Shown here one piece after another: positions 30,774 through 39,865 of a stretch of 64,000 bases of DNA. Source of the DNA: Rhodocyclaceae bacterium UBA2250 (GTDB lineage: Bacteria; Pseudomonadota; Gammaproteobacteria; Burkholderiales; Rhodocyclaceae); the NCBI GenBank assembly GCA_002347285.1, contig DDXW01000042.1, positions 10,587-74,586 of the forward strand, given 5' to 3'. A program made the translations under genes and the position numbers. The notes below the pieces were generated by a model that was not told the origin of the DNA, did not search any database, and saw only the letters and a list, made by a program, of their open reading frames with translations. Position 1 is the first letter of the stretch. Each line of letters opens with the position of its first letter.

Positions 30774-31531
30774 AACCTCCTGAAACACCGGTCGTGCTCG
30801 TCACCGGCGCCGCACGGCGCGTCGGCGCGGAGATCGCGCGTGCGCTGCACGCGGCCGGCGCGAACCTCGTGCTGCACTATCGCGCGTCGGCCGAGGAAGC
30901 GGAACGGCTGGCCGCCGACCTCAACGTCCGCCGCGCAAACTCGGCGCTGGCGAGGCGGCGCGACCTGCGCGACATGGCGGGCTTGGCGAGCCTGGTCGAG
31001 GAGGCGGTCGCGCACTTCGGCCGGCTCGACGCGCTGGTGAACAACGCTTCGAGCTTCTTCCATACGCCGGTCGGCACGATCGACGAAGCGGCCTGGGACG
31101 ATCTGGTCGGCAGCAACCTCAAGGGACCGTTGTTCCTGTCGCAGGCGTCTGCGCCGCATCTGGCCGGCTCATTGCTGCCTGGTGGCGGCTGCATCGTAAA
31201 CATCACCGATATCCACGCCGAGCGTCCTTTGAAGGGCTATCCGGTCTACAGCGTCGCCAAGGCCGGGCTGCTCGGCCTGACGCGCGCGCTGGCGCTCGAG
31301 CTCGCGCCGCAGGTGCGCGTCAATGCCGTCGCGCCCGGCGCGATCGAATGGCCGGAGAACGAGGAGCATTTTCCGTCCGTCGAGCAGCAGGCCATCATCG
31401 AGCACACGCTGCTCAAGCGTACCGGAACGCCTGCCGACATCGCGCGCACGGTGAAATTCCTGATCTTCGACGCACCCTACATCACCGGCCAGGTCATCAA
31501 CGTCGACGGCGGCCGAACCGCACATTTATGA
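30770..31531 (+). CDS. Pteridine reductase (SDR family, FolM-like)
   Basis: NADPH-dependent short-chain reductase of 253 residues. The cofactor motif is TGAARRVG, with the Arg-containing TGX3RXG form of pteridine reductases rather than TGXXXGXG. The active-site region is NITDIHAERPLKGYPVYSVAKAG, with the Asp, Tyr and Lys of that family in place of Ser-Tyr-Lys; I quote positions about 146-168. It overlaps tcdA and ttcA by 4 bp each, so the three are probably co-translated. Codons 56-63 (NSALARR) derive from an in-frame interspersed repeat. Confidence 0.85.
   Translation: MKPPETPVVLVTGAARRVGAEIARALHAAGANLVLHYRASAEEAERLAADLNVRRANSALARRRDLRDMAGLASLVEEAVAHFGRLDALVNNASSFFHTPVGTIDEAAWDDLVGSNLKGPLFLSQASAPHLAGSLLPGGGCIVNITDIHAERPLKGYPVYSVAKAGLLGLTRALALELAPQVRVNAVAPGAIEWPENEEHFPSVEQQAIIEHTLLKRTGTPADIARTVKFLIFDAPYITGQVINVDGGRTAHL
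30937..30959 (-). repeat. 23-bp interspersed repeat, copy 7 (inside pteridine reductase gene)
   Basis: Perfect match (the A variant at the variable base). It is read on the plus strand as NSALARR between the second beta strand and the DLRDMAGLASLV helix, in the same orientation and frame as the copy in rsmG. Confidence 0.85.
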
Positions 31532-32421
31532 GCACCTACAAGCAGGCCCACAAGCAGGAGTTCGAGGCCAACAAGCTCGCCAAGCGGCTGCGCCGCGAGG
31601 TGGGCCGGGCGATCGCCGACTTCAACATGATCGAGGACGGCGACCGCGTGATGGTCTGCCTCTCGGGCGGCAAGGACTCGCACGCGCTGCTCGACATCCT
31701 GCTGTATCTCAAGGAGAAGGCGCCGATCCGCTTCGAGGTGATCGCCGTCAATCTCGACCAGAAGCAGCCGGGCTTTCCGGCCGAGGTGCTGCCGGCCTAT
31801 CTCGACGGCCTCGACATTCCCTACCGCATCGTCGAGGAGGACACCTACTCGATCGTCAAGCGCGTGATCCCGGAAGGCAAGACCACCTGCTCGCTTTGTT
31901 CGCGGCTGCGGCGCGGCATCCTCTATCGCGTCGCCGACGAACTGGGCGCGACCAAGATCGCGCTCGGCCACCACCGCGACGACATCCTCGCCACGCTGTT
32001 CCTCAACCTGTTCTTCGCCGCCAAGCTCAAGGCGATGCCGCCCAAGCTGGTGTCGGACGATGGCCGCCACATCGTCATCCGTCCGCTCGCCTACTGCCGC
32101 GAGAAGGACCTGGTCGAATGGGCGCAGTTGCGAGCGTTTCCGATCATCCCCTGCAACCTCTGCGGCAGCCAGCCCAACCTCCAGCGCCAGCAGGTCGCCG
32201 AGATGCTGCGTGACTGGGATCGGCGCTTCCCCGGCCGCATCGAGACGATGTTCAACAGCTTGTCCAACGTCGTGCCTTCGCACCTGCTGGATGCGAAGCT
32301 CTTCGACTTCGCGAATCTCAAGGCGACCGGCGTGCCCGATCCCGACGGCGACATCGCTTTCGACGAGGATTCCGCCGCCTCGCCAGCGCCGAGTTTTCCA
32401 ATTCACTTCACAACGTCATGA
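31528..32421 (+). CDS. ttcA: tRNA 2-thiocytidine synthetase TtcA
   Basis: Fe-S enzyme that thiolates C32 of tRNA. The 297-residue protein has the PP-loop VMVCLSGGKDSHALLDIL, the cluster CXXC in KTTCSLCSRLRRG, a further Cys in PCNLCGSQPN, and GHHRDDILATLFLNLF. The ATG at 31528 overlaps the preceding stop. The last about 20 residues (DSAASPAPSFPIHFTTS) are encoded by an interspersed repeat plus flank and look like an added tail. Confidence 0.95.
   Translation: MSTYKQAHKQEFEANKLAKRLRREVGRAIADFNMIEDGDRVMVCLSGGKDSHALLDILLYLKEKAPIRFEVIAVNLDQKQPGFPAEVLPAYLDGLDIPYRIVEEDTYSIVKRVIPEGKTTCSLCSRLRRGILYRVADELGATKIALGHHRDDILATLFLNLFFAAKLKAMPPKLVSDDGRHIVIRPLAYCREKDLVEWAQLRAFPIIPCNLCGSQPNLQRQQVAEMLRDWDRRFPGRIETMFNSLSNVVPSHLLDAKLFDFANLKATGVPDPDGDIAFDEDSAASPAPSFPIHFTTS
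32374..32396 (+). repeat. 23-bp interspersed repeat, copy 8 (3' end of ttcA)
   Basis: Perfect match (T variant). It is read in a different frame from the livMG and peptidase copies, as ASPAPSF, a few codons before the ttcA stop. Confidence 0.9.
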
Positions 32422-33551
32422 AATCCTTCAATCCGCCCGAACGCACCCTGATGGGCCCCGGCCCGTCGAACCTCGACCCGCGCGTGCTCGCCGCGCTGTC
32501 GCGGCCGATCGTCGGCCACCTCGACCCGGCCTTCGCCGCGATGATGGAAGAACTGAAGGAACTGCTGCGCTACGCCTTCCGTACCGATAACGCGCTGACC
32601 TACCCGGTTTCCGCGCCCGGTTCGGCCGGCATGGAAACCTGCTTCGTCAACCTGGTGGAGCCCGGCGACAAGGTGATCGTCTGCCGGAACGGCGTGTTCG
32701 GCGGCCGCATGATCGAGAACGCCAACCGCTACGGCGCGCAGACGGTGATCGTCGAGGACGACTGGGGCATGCCGGTCGACCCGCAGAAGCTGGAAGACGC
32801 TTTGAAGGCCAATCCCGACACGAAGATCGTCGCCTTCGTCCAGGCCGAGACCTCGACCGGTGCCGAGTCGGACACGAAGGCCCTGGCCGAAATCGCGCAT
32901 CGTCACGGCGCGCTCGTCATCGTCGACGCGGTCACCGCGCTCGGCGGCACGCCGGTGCTGGTCGACGAGTGGGGCGTGGATGCGATCTACTCCGGCAGCC
33001 AGAAGTGCCTCTCGTGCGTGCCGGGCCTCTCGCCGGTCTCCTTCGGCGAGCGCGCCATCGCGAAACTGCAAGCCCGGGAAACGCCGGTGCCGAGCTGGTT
33101 CCTCGACCTCAACCTCGTGCTCGCCTACTGGAACGCCGAGGGCGGCAAGCGCACCTACCACCACACCGCACCGGTCAACAGTCTCTACGCACTGCACGAA
33201 TCGCTGCTGCTGCTGCAAGCGGAAGGACTGGAAAACGCGTGGGCGCGCCACAAGGCGCTGCATGAAAAGCTGGCGGCCGGGCTGAGGAAGCTGGGGCTGG
33301 AATTCGTCGTCCCGGCGGGCGCACGGCTGCCGCAGTTGAATGCGGTGAAGGTGCCGGCGGGCGTCGACGAGACCGCCGTGCGGACGAAACTCCTGAAGGA
33401 CTACAACCTCGAGATCGGCGCCGGCCTCGGGCCGCTGGCCGGCAAGGTGTGGCGCATCGGCCTGATGGGCTACACCTGCCGCCAGGAGAACGTGCTGTTC
33501 TGTCTGGCGGCGCTGGCGGACGTGCTCAGTTCGAGAGACACTCGCTCATGA
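32418..33551 (+). CDS. Class V aminotransferase (alanine/serine-glyoxylate type)
   Basis: PLP enzyme of 377 residues that moves an amino group between alanine or serine and glyoxylate. The N-terminus LMGPGPSNLDPRVL, the VDAVTALGG segment with the PLP Asp, and SGSQKCL with the PLP Lys are present. The exact donor cannot be assigned. Its ATG overlaps the ttcA stop, and its 3' end overlaps the converging psiF by 26 bp. Confidence 0.88.
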   Translation: MKSFNPPERTLMGPGPSNLDPRVLAALSRPIVGHLDPAFAAMMEELKELLRYAFRTDNALTYPVSAPGSAGMETCFVNLVEPGDKVIVCRNGVFGGRMIENANRYGAQTVIVEDDWGMPVDPQKLEDALKANPDTKIVAFVQAETSTGAESDTKALAEIAHRHGALVIVDAVTALGGTPVLVDEWGVDAIYSGSQKCLSCVPGLSPVSFGERAIAKLQARETPVPSWFLDLNLVLAYWNAEGGKRTYHHTAPVNSLYALHESLLLLQAEGLENAWARHKALHEKLAAGLRKLGLEFVVPAGARLPQLNAVKVPAGVDETAVRTKLLKDYNLEIGAGLGPLAGKVWRIGLMGYTCRQENVLFCLAALADVLSSRDTRS

Positions 33552-33843
33552 ATTTCTTGCGCGCGTCGCCCTTGAGTTTTTTCTCCCCGGCCTCGGCGTT
33601 GCAGGCCTTCATCTTTTCCCGCTGAGCGCTGCGGGCCTCCTTGGCGGCGGCCTGCTTGCCGGAAAGGCACTGCTTCATGAAGTCCTTGCGTTCCTGGCCT
33701 TTCAAACCTTCGGCTTCCTTGTTGCAGTCGCGCATGCGCTGCTGCTGCGGGGTGGCGGCTTTCTCCGCGGCGGCGAAGGCGGGCAGCGCGAAACCGAACT
33801 GGGCGGCGACGGCGATGCTGGCGATGGCGAGCAGTTTCTTCAT
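33526..33843 (-). CDS. psiF: PsiF-repeat periplasmic protein
   Basis: A 105-residue secreted protein with a signal peptide (about residues 1-22, MKKLLAIASIAVAAQFGFA) and two copies of the PsiF repeat (RMRDCNKEAEGLKGQERKDF and KMKACNAEAGEKKLKGDARK), each with paired Cys. E. coli PsiF is phosphate-starvation inducible; the function is unknown. The start at 33841-33843 fits the signal peptide; the frame is open upstream. Its end overlaps the aminotransferase gene tail to tail. Confidence 0.88.
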   Translation of the reverse strand: MKKLLAIASIAVAAQFGFALPAFAAAEKAATPQQQRMRDCNKEAEGLKGQERKDFMKQCLSGKQAAAKEARSAQREKMKACNAEAGEKKLKGDARKKFMSECLSN

Positions 33844-34000
33844 GGCGACTCCCTCGTGGTGATAAAGGAATGAAACCTGGCCGATTCTAGGCCACAGTGC
33901 CGGCATTCGTGTGGTTCGGCTGGCAGGTCAGCCCAACCCAGGGCTTTTTCATTGTATTGTTACCCCCAAAGTAATAATTAGACGGCACAGGTATGTTGGT

Positions 34001-35575
34001 ATGTTCAGCTGGCTAAGCAAACGCGGCGGCGGGAAGTCGAGCGATGCCGCCCATGATTATTTGTCCACGCTGACGGGCAGCCCCGCTGCGGTGTTGCAGC
34101 AGGTTGCGGACTGGCTCGAGGATCAGTTCGAAACGGGGGTAGCCCGCCTGGCGTTGCTCCAGGCGGCGGATGACCGCCTGGGGTCGGTGCGCGCCGAAAT
34201 CGAGACAGACCTCGATGTGCATCGCCGCCTCGGGACGAAGCACAAGCTGTTGCTCATGTACTGCGAGCGCTTCGCGCGCGCCTATGCGCACGTCGCCCGC
34301 AAGCTGCCGGCGGGACATGCAGACAGGCCGCTCGCGGTTCTGCGGGCGGTGCATCTGTTCTCCCGCGCCTGCCGGCTCGTGCGCATGACCGGCGGCGAAC
34401 CGGCGGAATTGCGCAAGGCAGCCCTGACCCTGTTCCAGGATGCCCAGCAGCAGGGCAACGCCAGCCTGAACCTGTCGCCTTACCCGGGCTGGCCGAAAAC
34501 CTCGGTGAAGCAGGAGTTGGCCGTGGCCCTGCTCTGGGATACCGCGCCCTTCGATACCCTGACGCTCGAGCAGACGGAGTATTTCGAACGCTTCGTGGTG
34601 TCATGCGGCAGCCAGATCATCCTGAAGACGACGCCGGGCAGCATCACCACCCATGCCCTGCTGGCAGACGGGCGGATCGTCACCGCGGAACAGGCGGGCG
34701 ATGCCGGCGTGCTCTTCTTCGGCCATGGGCCGCTGGCAGGCATGCTGGCAGGCATCCTGAAGCTGCCGGACACCGCATTCATGCCCGACTGGGCGGGCAA
34801 CCCCTTGCCCCATACCGACCTGCAGACCGTCAAAACCCTGGCACGACGCGTGACGGCGACTTGGGAAGGGAAGCGCATGGCGCGCAGAAGCGAGCGCGTG
34901 GAACGCCGGGACCAGGTGCGCGTGACGGGCGGGTTCGACAATATCCGCCGTGCCGTCGCCTATGCTGCCTACGTTCGCGGCGGCGGGCAGCTGAAGGCCT
35001 ACGATACGCGCGAGAAAGTCCTCACCGAACGCATGCGTGAGGTCATGGTGGGACTGGAGAACAATGAAAGCCAGCAACTCACCCCCCTCGAGGTTCTGAC
35101 GGCGATGGAGGGCGCCAGCGGCAGCAACGCGGTCGAAGCCTGGACCGTCCATGACAGCAGCGCGCAAGGCTACAGCCTGGCGGTGCCCGGGTTCCGCGCC
35201 TGGCTGGCGGTCGGCAGTCTGCTGGCGGTCCGGGAGACGGACCGGATCGACTGGAGTGTCGCGATTGTCAGGCGGCTGTTCGGTCCGCCCCATGCACGCC
35301 ACGCCGGCATCGAGATCATCCCCGGCACACCCGTGCCTGTCGGCATCGGCGACGAAGCACTGGGCGCGTCCGCGAGCGTGGCCGACCTGCGCGATGCCAT
35401 CCTGATCGGCCGCGAGGCGGAATGCTGGCTGGTCACCACCTTTTCCTGCACCCCCGGCAGCTGCTGCATGGTGTCGGGCCAGCACGGCCGCGCGCTCTAC
35501 CGCATCACCGCCCGCAGCCACGGTAACGCCGACTACCAGCTCTTCAGCTGCGTCCCGGTCGAGAAGTCGGCCTAG
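34001..35575 (+). CDS. Large protein with a divergent PilZ-like C-terminal domain
   Basis: A 524-residue cytoplasmic protein of unknown function. The first 270 residues are mostly helical, with no family I recognise. Residues about 300-445 resemble PilZ, the c-di-GMP receptor fold: RDQVR (303-307) fits RxxxR, DSSAQG (385-390) fits DxSxxG, and VGSLLAVRET with DWSVAIVRRLFG fits the later strands. The two binding motifs are about 78 residues apart in place of roughly 20-30, so a helical segment is inserted. A c-di-GMP role is inference. The ATG at 34001 starts MFSWLSKRGG. Confidence 0.6.
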   Translation: MFSWLSKRGGGKSSDAAHDYLSTLTGSPAAVLQQVADWLEDQFETGVARLALLQAADDRLGSVRAEIETDLDVHRRLGTKHKLLLMYCERFARAYAHVARKLPAGHADRPLAVLRAVHLFSRACRLVRMTGGEPAELRKAALTLFQDAQQQGNASLNLSPYPGWPKTSVKQELAVALLWDTAPFDTLTLEQTEYFERFVVSCGSQIILKTTPGSITTHALLADGRIVTAEQAGDAGVLFFGHGPLAGMLAGILKLPDTAFMPDWAGNPLPHTDLQTVKTLARRVTATWEGKRMARRSERVERRDQVRVTGGFDNIRRAVAYAAYVRGGGQLKAYDTREKVLTERMREVMVGLENNESQQLTPLEVLTAMEGASGSNAVEAWTVHDSSAQGYSLAVPGFRAWLAVGSLLAVRETDRIDWSVAIVRRLFGPPHARHAGIEIIPGTPVPVGIGDEALGASASVADLRDAILIGREAECWLVTTFSCTPGSCCMVSGQHGRALYRITARSHGNADYQLFSCVPVEKSA

Positions 35576-35576
35576 T

Positions 35577-37112
35577 TCAATGACGGTGCGGATGCTCGCC
35601 GACGTGATGGGTTTCGAGCGCGGCGTGGTGGGTCAGCTCGTGCAGCGGCCGGCCGGGCATCTTGTGGCCGACCCATTGCGGCAGCAGCGAGCCGGCGATC
35701 ATGCCGAGCGCCGAAACGGCCAGGCCGATCAATTGTGGCGGGATGCCTTCCTCACCGACCAGTGCGTAGGCGTAGATATCCGTGTCGCCGCCGCTGGCGA
35801 TCAGCACCTCGACCATGATCCACGACAGCAGGCCGCCGAAGATCGCCGCCAGCGCGCCCTGGGTGGTGGCGCGCTTCCACAGGATGCCGCCGACCAGCGG
35901 CACGAAGGCGCCGGCCAGCGTGATCTTGTAGGCGTTCTCGACCATCTCGAAGATCGACGATTCCGAGTTGAGCGCGAAGGCCAGCACCAGCGTGGCGAAG
36001 CCGACCAGGGTGGCGCGCATCACCCAGAGGAAATGATGGTCGCCCATCCTCGGCCAGAAGCCGCGGATCACGTTCTCGGCGAAGGTGACCGACGGGGCCA
36101 GCAGCGTCGCCGAGGAGCAGCTCATGATCGCCGACAGCACGGCGCCGAAGAACAGCACCTGCGCGACCAGCGGCGTGTGCTGCAGCACCAGGGTCGGCAG
36201 GATCAGCTGCGTATCGCTTTCGAGCAGCGCGGCGAAGCGTTCCGGATCGATCAGCGTCGCCGAGTAGGCGATGAACATCGGCACGAAGGTGAAGCAGAAG
36301 TAGATCGAGGCGCCGAGGAGCGAGCCGTAGAGCGCGATCTTCGCGCTCTTCGCCGAGGTGACGCGCTGGAACACGTCCTGCTGCGGGATCGAGCCGAGCA
36401 TCATCGTCACCCAGGCGCCGAGGAAGGCCACCCACTTGAGCGGGTCCATCTCGGGGAAGAACTGCAGCTTGCCGGCCTCGCTGGCGTGTGTGACGATCGC
36501 CGTCGTGCCGCCGTCGACCTTGCCGCTGACGATCCAGGCGATGAACAGCAGGCCGCCCATCGACACGGCCATCTGCACGAAGTCGAGGATCGCCACCGAG
36601 AACATGCCGCCGAAGGTGGTGTAGGTCAGCACGATCACCGCGCCGAGGATCATGCCGGTGTTCTGGCTCACCGCGCCGTCGGTGACGACGAAGAAGATCA
36701 GGCCGAGCGCCTTGATCTGCGCCGCCACCCAGCCCAGGTACGAGGCGACGATGCAGATCGTCGTCAGCACCTCGACCGCGCGGTTGTAGCGCATGCGGTA
36801 GAAGTCGCCGAGCGTCAGGATGTTGAGCTTGTAGAGGTAGCGCGAGAACAGGATGCCGGCGATGATCAGGCACAGCGAGGAGCCGAACGGGTCGGCGACC
36901 ACGCCGGTCAATCCGTCTTTCACGAAGGTGGCCGAGACGCCGAACACCGCCTCGGCGCCGAACCAGGTGGCGAACACCGTGGCGGTGACCACCGGCAGCG
37001 GCAGCGAGCGGCCGGCGACGGCGAAGTCCTTGGCGCTGTGCACGCGCGTCGCGGCGAACAGGCCGATGCCCACGGAGATCATCAGATAGAGGATGACGAA
37101 CCACAAGAGCAT
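35577..37112 (-). CDS. Sodium:solute symporter family protein
   Basis: A 511-residue membrane protein with about 13 helices of the SSS family: FAVAGRSLPLPVVTATVFATWFG shortened as AGRSLPLPVVTATVFATW, GDFYRMRYNRAVEVL, and FGAVLSAIMSCSSATLLAPS with the sodium-site region. The C-terminus is His-rich (HELTHHAALETHHVGEHPHRH minus one residue). Substrate is unknown. The ATG at 37110-37112 has GAGGGG five bases upstream. It ends 2 bp from the converging PilZ-like gene. Confidence 0.85.
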   Translation of the reverse strand: MLLWFVILYLMISVGIGLFAATRVHSAKDFAVAGRSLPLPVVTATVFATWFGAEAVFGVSATFVKDGLTGVVADPFGSSLCLIIAGILFSRYLYKLNILTLGDFYRMRYNRAVEVLTTICIVASYLGWVAAQIKALGLIFFVVTDGAVSQNTGMILGAVIVLTYTTFGGMFSVAILDFVQMAVSMGGLLFIAWIVSGKVDGGTTAIVTHASEAGKLQFFPEMDPLKWVAFLGAWVTMMLGSIPQQDVFQRVTSAKSAKIALYGSLLGASIYFCFTFVPMFIAYSATLIDPERFAALLESDTQLILPTLVLQHTPLVAQVLFFGAVLSAIMSCSSATLLAPSVTFAENVIRGFWPRMGDHHFLWVMRATLVGFATLVLAFALNSESSIFEMVENAYKITLAGAFVPLVGGILWKRATTQGALAAIFGGLLSWIMVEVLIASGGDTDIYAYALVGEEGIPPQLIGLAVSALGMIAGSLLPQWVGHKMPGRPLHELTHHAALETHHVGEHPHRH

Positions 37113-37220
37113 GCGGACCCCTCGCGCCAAAAAACAAAGGAAAACCAAAAACCGGCTGTCGGCGCGCGATTATACTGATGCCGGTTTTCCGTCGAATACT
37201 GCGCGAACAGGGCCCTTGCC

Positions 37221-37565
37221 ATGCTGGAAACGACATTTGCCGCAACGGAATTGAGCAGGATTCTCGAGCAGGCGGCGATTTACGATTGCGCCTGCCCGGC
37301 GCAGATCTGCAAGCAGATCGGCAGCCTGCGATCCTTGTACGATTATCAGATGCACTGCCAGAACATGACTGATTCGGACCGGCAGGTGCATGAACGCATC
37401 GCCGCGGCAGTGCATGTCTCCCACGCCGAAATGGAGCGCTGCCTCGAGGACGTGCTGACGCTGGAAGGCTGGGATCGTGCCACCCTGACCATGCCGGAGA
37501 ATCTGCAAAAGCGCCTGTTCGACGCGGCGTGCCAGGCCGGGGAGCCGGATTCCAGCCCGGATTGA
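37221..37565 (+). CDS. Small cysteine-containing hypothetical protein
   Basis: A 114-residue soluble protein. The first half has clustered cysteines (YDCACPAQICKQIG, and MHCQNM), with a further Cys in EMERCLEDVLTLEGW and in DAACQAG. This could bind a metal or form disulfides, but I do not recognise a family. An in-frame codon at 37178 is less likely as the start. It diverges from the symporter and converges on ubiB. Confidence 0.6.
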   Translation: MLETTFAATELSRILEQAAIYDCACPAQICKQIGSLRSLYDYQMHCQNMTDSDRQVHERIAAAVHVSHAEMERCLEDVLTLEGWDRATLTMPENLQKRLFDAACQAGEPDSSPD

Positions 37566-37614
37566 AAAGGCGCGGCGCGAACTGGCGGAACGCACCGACG
37601 AGGCTGACTGAGGC

Positions 37615-37637
37615 GCCGCCTCGCCAGCGCCGAGTTT
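37615..37637 (+). repeat. 23-bp interspersed repeat, copy 9
   Basis: Perfect match (T variant). It shares its last base with the ubiB stop codon TGA (37637-37639); on the ubiB strand the stop runs straight into AAACTCGG. Confidence 0.92.
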
Positions 37638-39181
37638 CAGAAGAACTGGAAGGCCGCCAGCAGCAGCGCGGCGGCGGCCACGAGCAGCGCCGCCTGCGCC
37701 TGGCGGCGGCTGGCGGCGGCTTCCTCGCGCAGCCGGGCGAGCTCGGCCTCCGCCGCCGTGCGCTCGGCCGCCTGCGCCAGGGCCTGGTGCGCCAGGCGCG
37801 GCAGCTGCGGCAGCAGCGTCGCCCACTGCGGGGCTTCGCGCTTGAGATGGTTGATCAGGCCGCGCACGCCGAGCTGCTCCTTCATCCAGCGCTCGAGGAA
37901 GGGCTTGGCCGTGTCCCACAGGTCGAGATCCGGATCGAGCATGCGGCCGAGGCCCTCGATGTTGAGCAGGGTCTTCTGCAAGAGGACCAGCTGCGGCTGG
38001 ATCTCGACGTTGAAGCGGCGCGAGGTCTGGAACAGGCGCAGCAGCACCTTGCCGAAGGAGATCTCCTTGAGCGGCCGGTCGAAGATCGGCTCGCAGACGG
38101 CGCGCACGGCGGCCTCCAGCTCGTCGACGCGCGTCTCCTTCGGCGCCCAGCCCGACTCGATGTGCGCCTCGGCGACGCGCTTGTAGTCGCGCCGGAAGAA
38201 GGCGAGGAAGTTGATCGCCAGGTAGTTCTTGTCGGTCTCGGTGAGCGTGCCGACGATGCCGAAGTCGAGCGCGATGTAACGGTTGAACGTGGCCGGGTCG
38301 GTCGAGACGAGGATGTTGCCCGGGTGCATGTCGGCGTGGAAGAAGCCGTCGCGGAACACCTGGGTGAAGAACAGTTCGACGCCGGCGCGCGACAGCGCCT
38401 TGAGGTCGATGCCGGCCGTGCGCAGGCGGTCGACCTGGCCGATCGGCAGGCCGTGCATGCGCTCCATCGTCATCACTTCGTGCGTGCAGTAATCCCAGTG
38501 CACTTCGGGCACCAGCAGCAGCGGCGAGGCGGTGAAGTTGCGCCGCAGCTGCGAGCAGTTGGCCGCCTCGCGCATCAGGTCGAGTTCGTCGGCGAGGTGC
38601 TTGGAGAACTCGCCGACCACCTCGCGCGGCTTGAGGCGCTTGCCATCCGACCAGAAGCGCTCAAGCAGGCCGGCGAAGGTGTCGAGCAGTGCGAGGTCGT
38701 GGGCGATCACCGGCTCGATGCCGGGGCGCAGCACCTTGACCGCCACCTCCTTGCCGTCGGCCAGCGTGGCGAAATGCACCTGGGCGACCGAGGCCGAGGC
38801 GATCGGCTCACGCTCGAAGCTGGCATAAATATCGTCGATCTTCTTGCCGAAGCTCGCCTCGATTTCGGCGACTGCCTGCTCCGAGGGGAAGGGCGGCACG
38901 CGGTCCTGCAGCAGCGCCAGTTCGTCGGCGAGGTCGGCCGGCAACAGGTCGCGGCGCGTGGACAGCACCTGGCCGAACTTGACGAAGATCGGCCCGAGCG
39001 CTTCGAGTGCCTGCCGCAGCCTTACCGCGCGCGGCGCCGACAGGTCGCGCCAGAAGAAGAGGAGGTTGACGAGACCGAGCGGTAGCGCCAGCTTGCCGCT
39101 GGGGTCGTGTTCGAGGATCAGCCGGTCGAGGCCGTACTTGAGGCCGACGCGGGCGATTTTGGCGAGACGGAGCAGGCGCAC
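37637..39181 (-). CDS. ubiB: Ubiquinone biosynthesis regulatory kinase UbiB
   Basis: Membrane-bound atypical kinase/ATPase of the ABC1/ADCK family needed for ubiquinone synthesis. The 514-residue protein has the KxGQ motif in FVKFGQVLSTRRDL, SASVAQVHFATL in place of the P-loop, GFFHADMHPGNI and a DFGIVG metal site, then two C-terminal membrane helices. It is single, leftward, ending in an interspersed repeat. Confidence 0.95.
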   Translation of the reverse strand: MRLLRLAKIARVGLKYGLDRLILEHDPSGKLALPLGLVNLLFFWRDLSAPRAVRLRQALEALGPIFVKFGQVLSTRRDLLPADLADELALLQDRVPPFPSEQAVAEIEASFGKKIDDIYASFEREPIASASVAQVHFATLADGKEVAVKVLRPGIEPVIAHDLALLDTFAGLLERFWSDGKRLKPREVVGEFSKHLADELDLMREAANCSQLRRNFTASPLLLVPEVHWDYCTHEVMTMERMHGLPIGQVDRLRTAGIDLKALSRAGVELFFTQVFRDGFFHADMHPGNILVSTDPATFNRYIALDFGIVGTLTETDKNYLAINFLAFFRRDYKRVAEAHIESGWAPKETRVDELEAAVRAVCEPIFDRPLKEISFGKVLLRLFQTSRRFNVEIQPQLVLLQKTLLNIEGLGRMLDPDLDLWDTAKPFLERWMKEQLGVRGLINHLKREAPQWATLLPQLPRLAHQALAQAAERTAAEAELARLREEAAASRRQAQAALLVAAAALLLAAFQFF

Positions 39182-39262
39182 GGTGCGATGCGGAATGCGG
39201 GAGGGCGCACTTTAGCACCGAACGCGCGCGCCGCCGTTTTGCCTGGCCGCGCGCGGCTGGAG

Positions 39263-39865
39263 TTAGTGCACTTCGTCCCAGCCGGTGATCATCGCCTTGA
39301 TGTGCGCGAAGACGGTGTGGCCCGTCGTGGTGAGATACACGTGGATGAAAAAGAAGGCGCTGATCATGAAGGCGCCGAGCACGTGGAGCGTGGCGACGAT
39401 GTCGAGCGTCAGCCACTTGTCGATGCCCAGTGCCGGCCACTGCGCGTAGAACAGATAGAACAGGCCGGAGCCCCAGATCATCGGCGAGATGAAGGACAGC
39501 ACGGCCAGGTAGGCCAGCCGTTGCAGCGGGTTGTGCTTCTTCTCGACGGTCTTGCGGAACGGGTGCGGCACTTCCTTGAAGATGCCGAGCACGTAGTAGC
39601 GGATCATGGCATCCACGTTCTTGAGCGTCGGGATGTACTGGCGCCATTCGTCGGTGGTGAATTGCCAGAAGATGGTGAAGGCCCAGATGACCAGCAGCGT
39701 CCAGGCCGCAAAGGTGTGGATGCCCACCGCCTGTTTGAAGCCGAACAGGCTGTAGCTGCCGTGGATTTCGAAGCCGGTGATCGCCAGGACGATGATCAGG
39801 GTTGCCTGCGACCAGTGCCAGAAGCGTTCGTAGGCCTTATAGACGTAGATGCGTTCGCCGCTCAT
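39263..39865 (-). CDS. Di-haem cytochrome b membrane subunit
   Basis: A 200-residue four-helix membrane protein of the type found as quinol-reactive partners of periplasmic reductases (thiosulfate-reductase or Ni-hydrogenase cytochrome b). Haem-ligand His candidates lie in YERFWHWSQA, VGIHTFAAW, TLHVLGAF and FFIHVYL. A strong AGGAGGAAC site precedes the ATG, which overlaps the octahaem cytochrome stop by 4 bp. It should connect the quinone pool with that cytochrome. Confidence 0.88.
   Translation of the reverse strand: MSGERIYVYKAYERFWHWSQATLIIVLAITGFEIHGSYSLFGFKQAVGIHTFAAWTLLVIWAFTIFWQFTTDEWRQYIPTLKNVDAMIRYYVLGIFKEVPHPFRKTVEKKHNPLQRLAYLAVLSFISPMIWGSGLFYLFYAQWPALGIDKWLTLDIVATLHVLGAFMISAFFFIHVYLTTTGHTVFAHIKAMITGWDEVH

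Noticed and set aside
35580..37178. 532-codon frame antisense to the sodium symporter
   Set aside because: The membrane protein on the minus strand has clear family motifs; the antisense frame is His/Asp/Arg-rich shadow.
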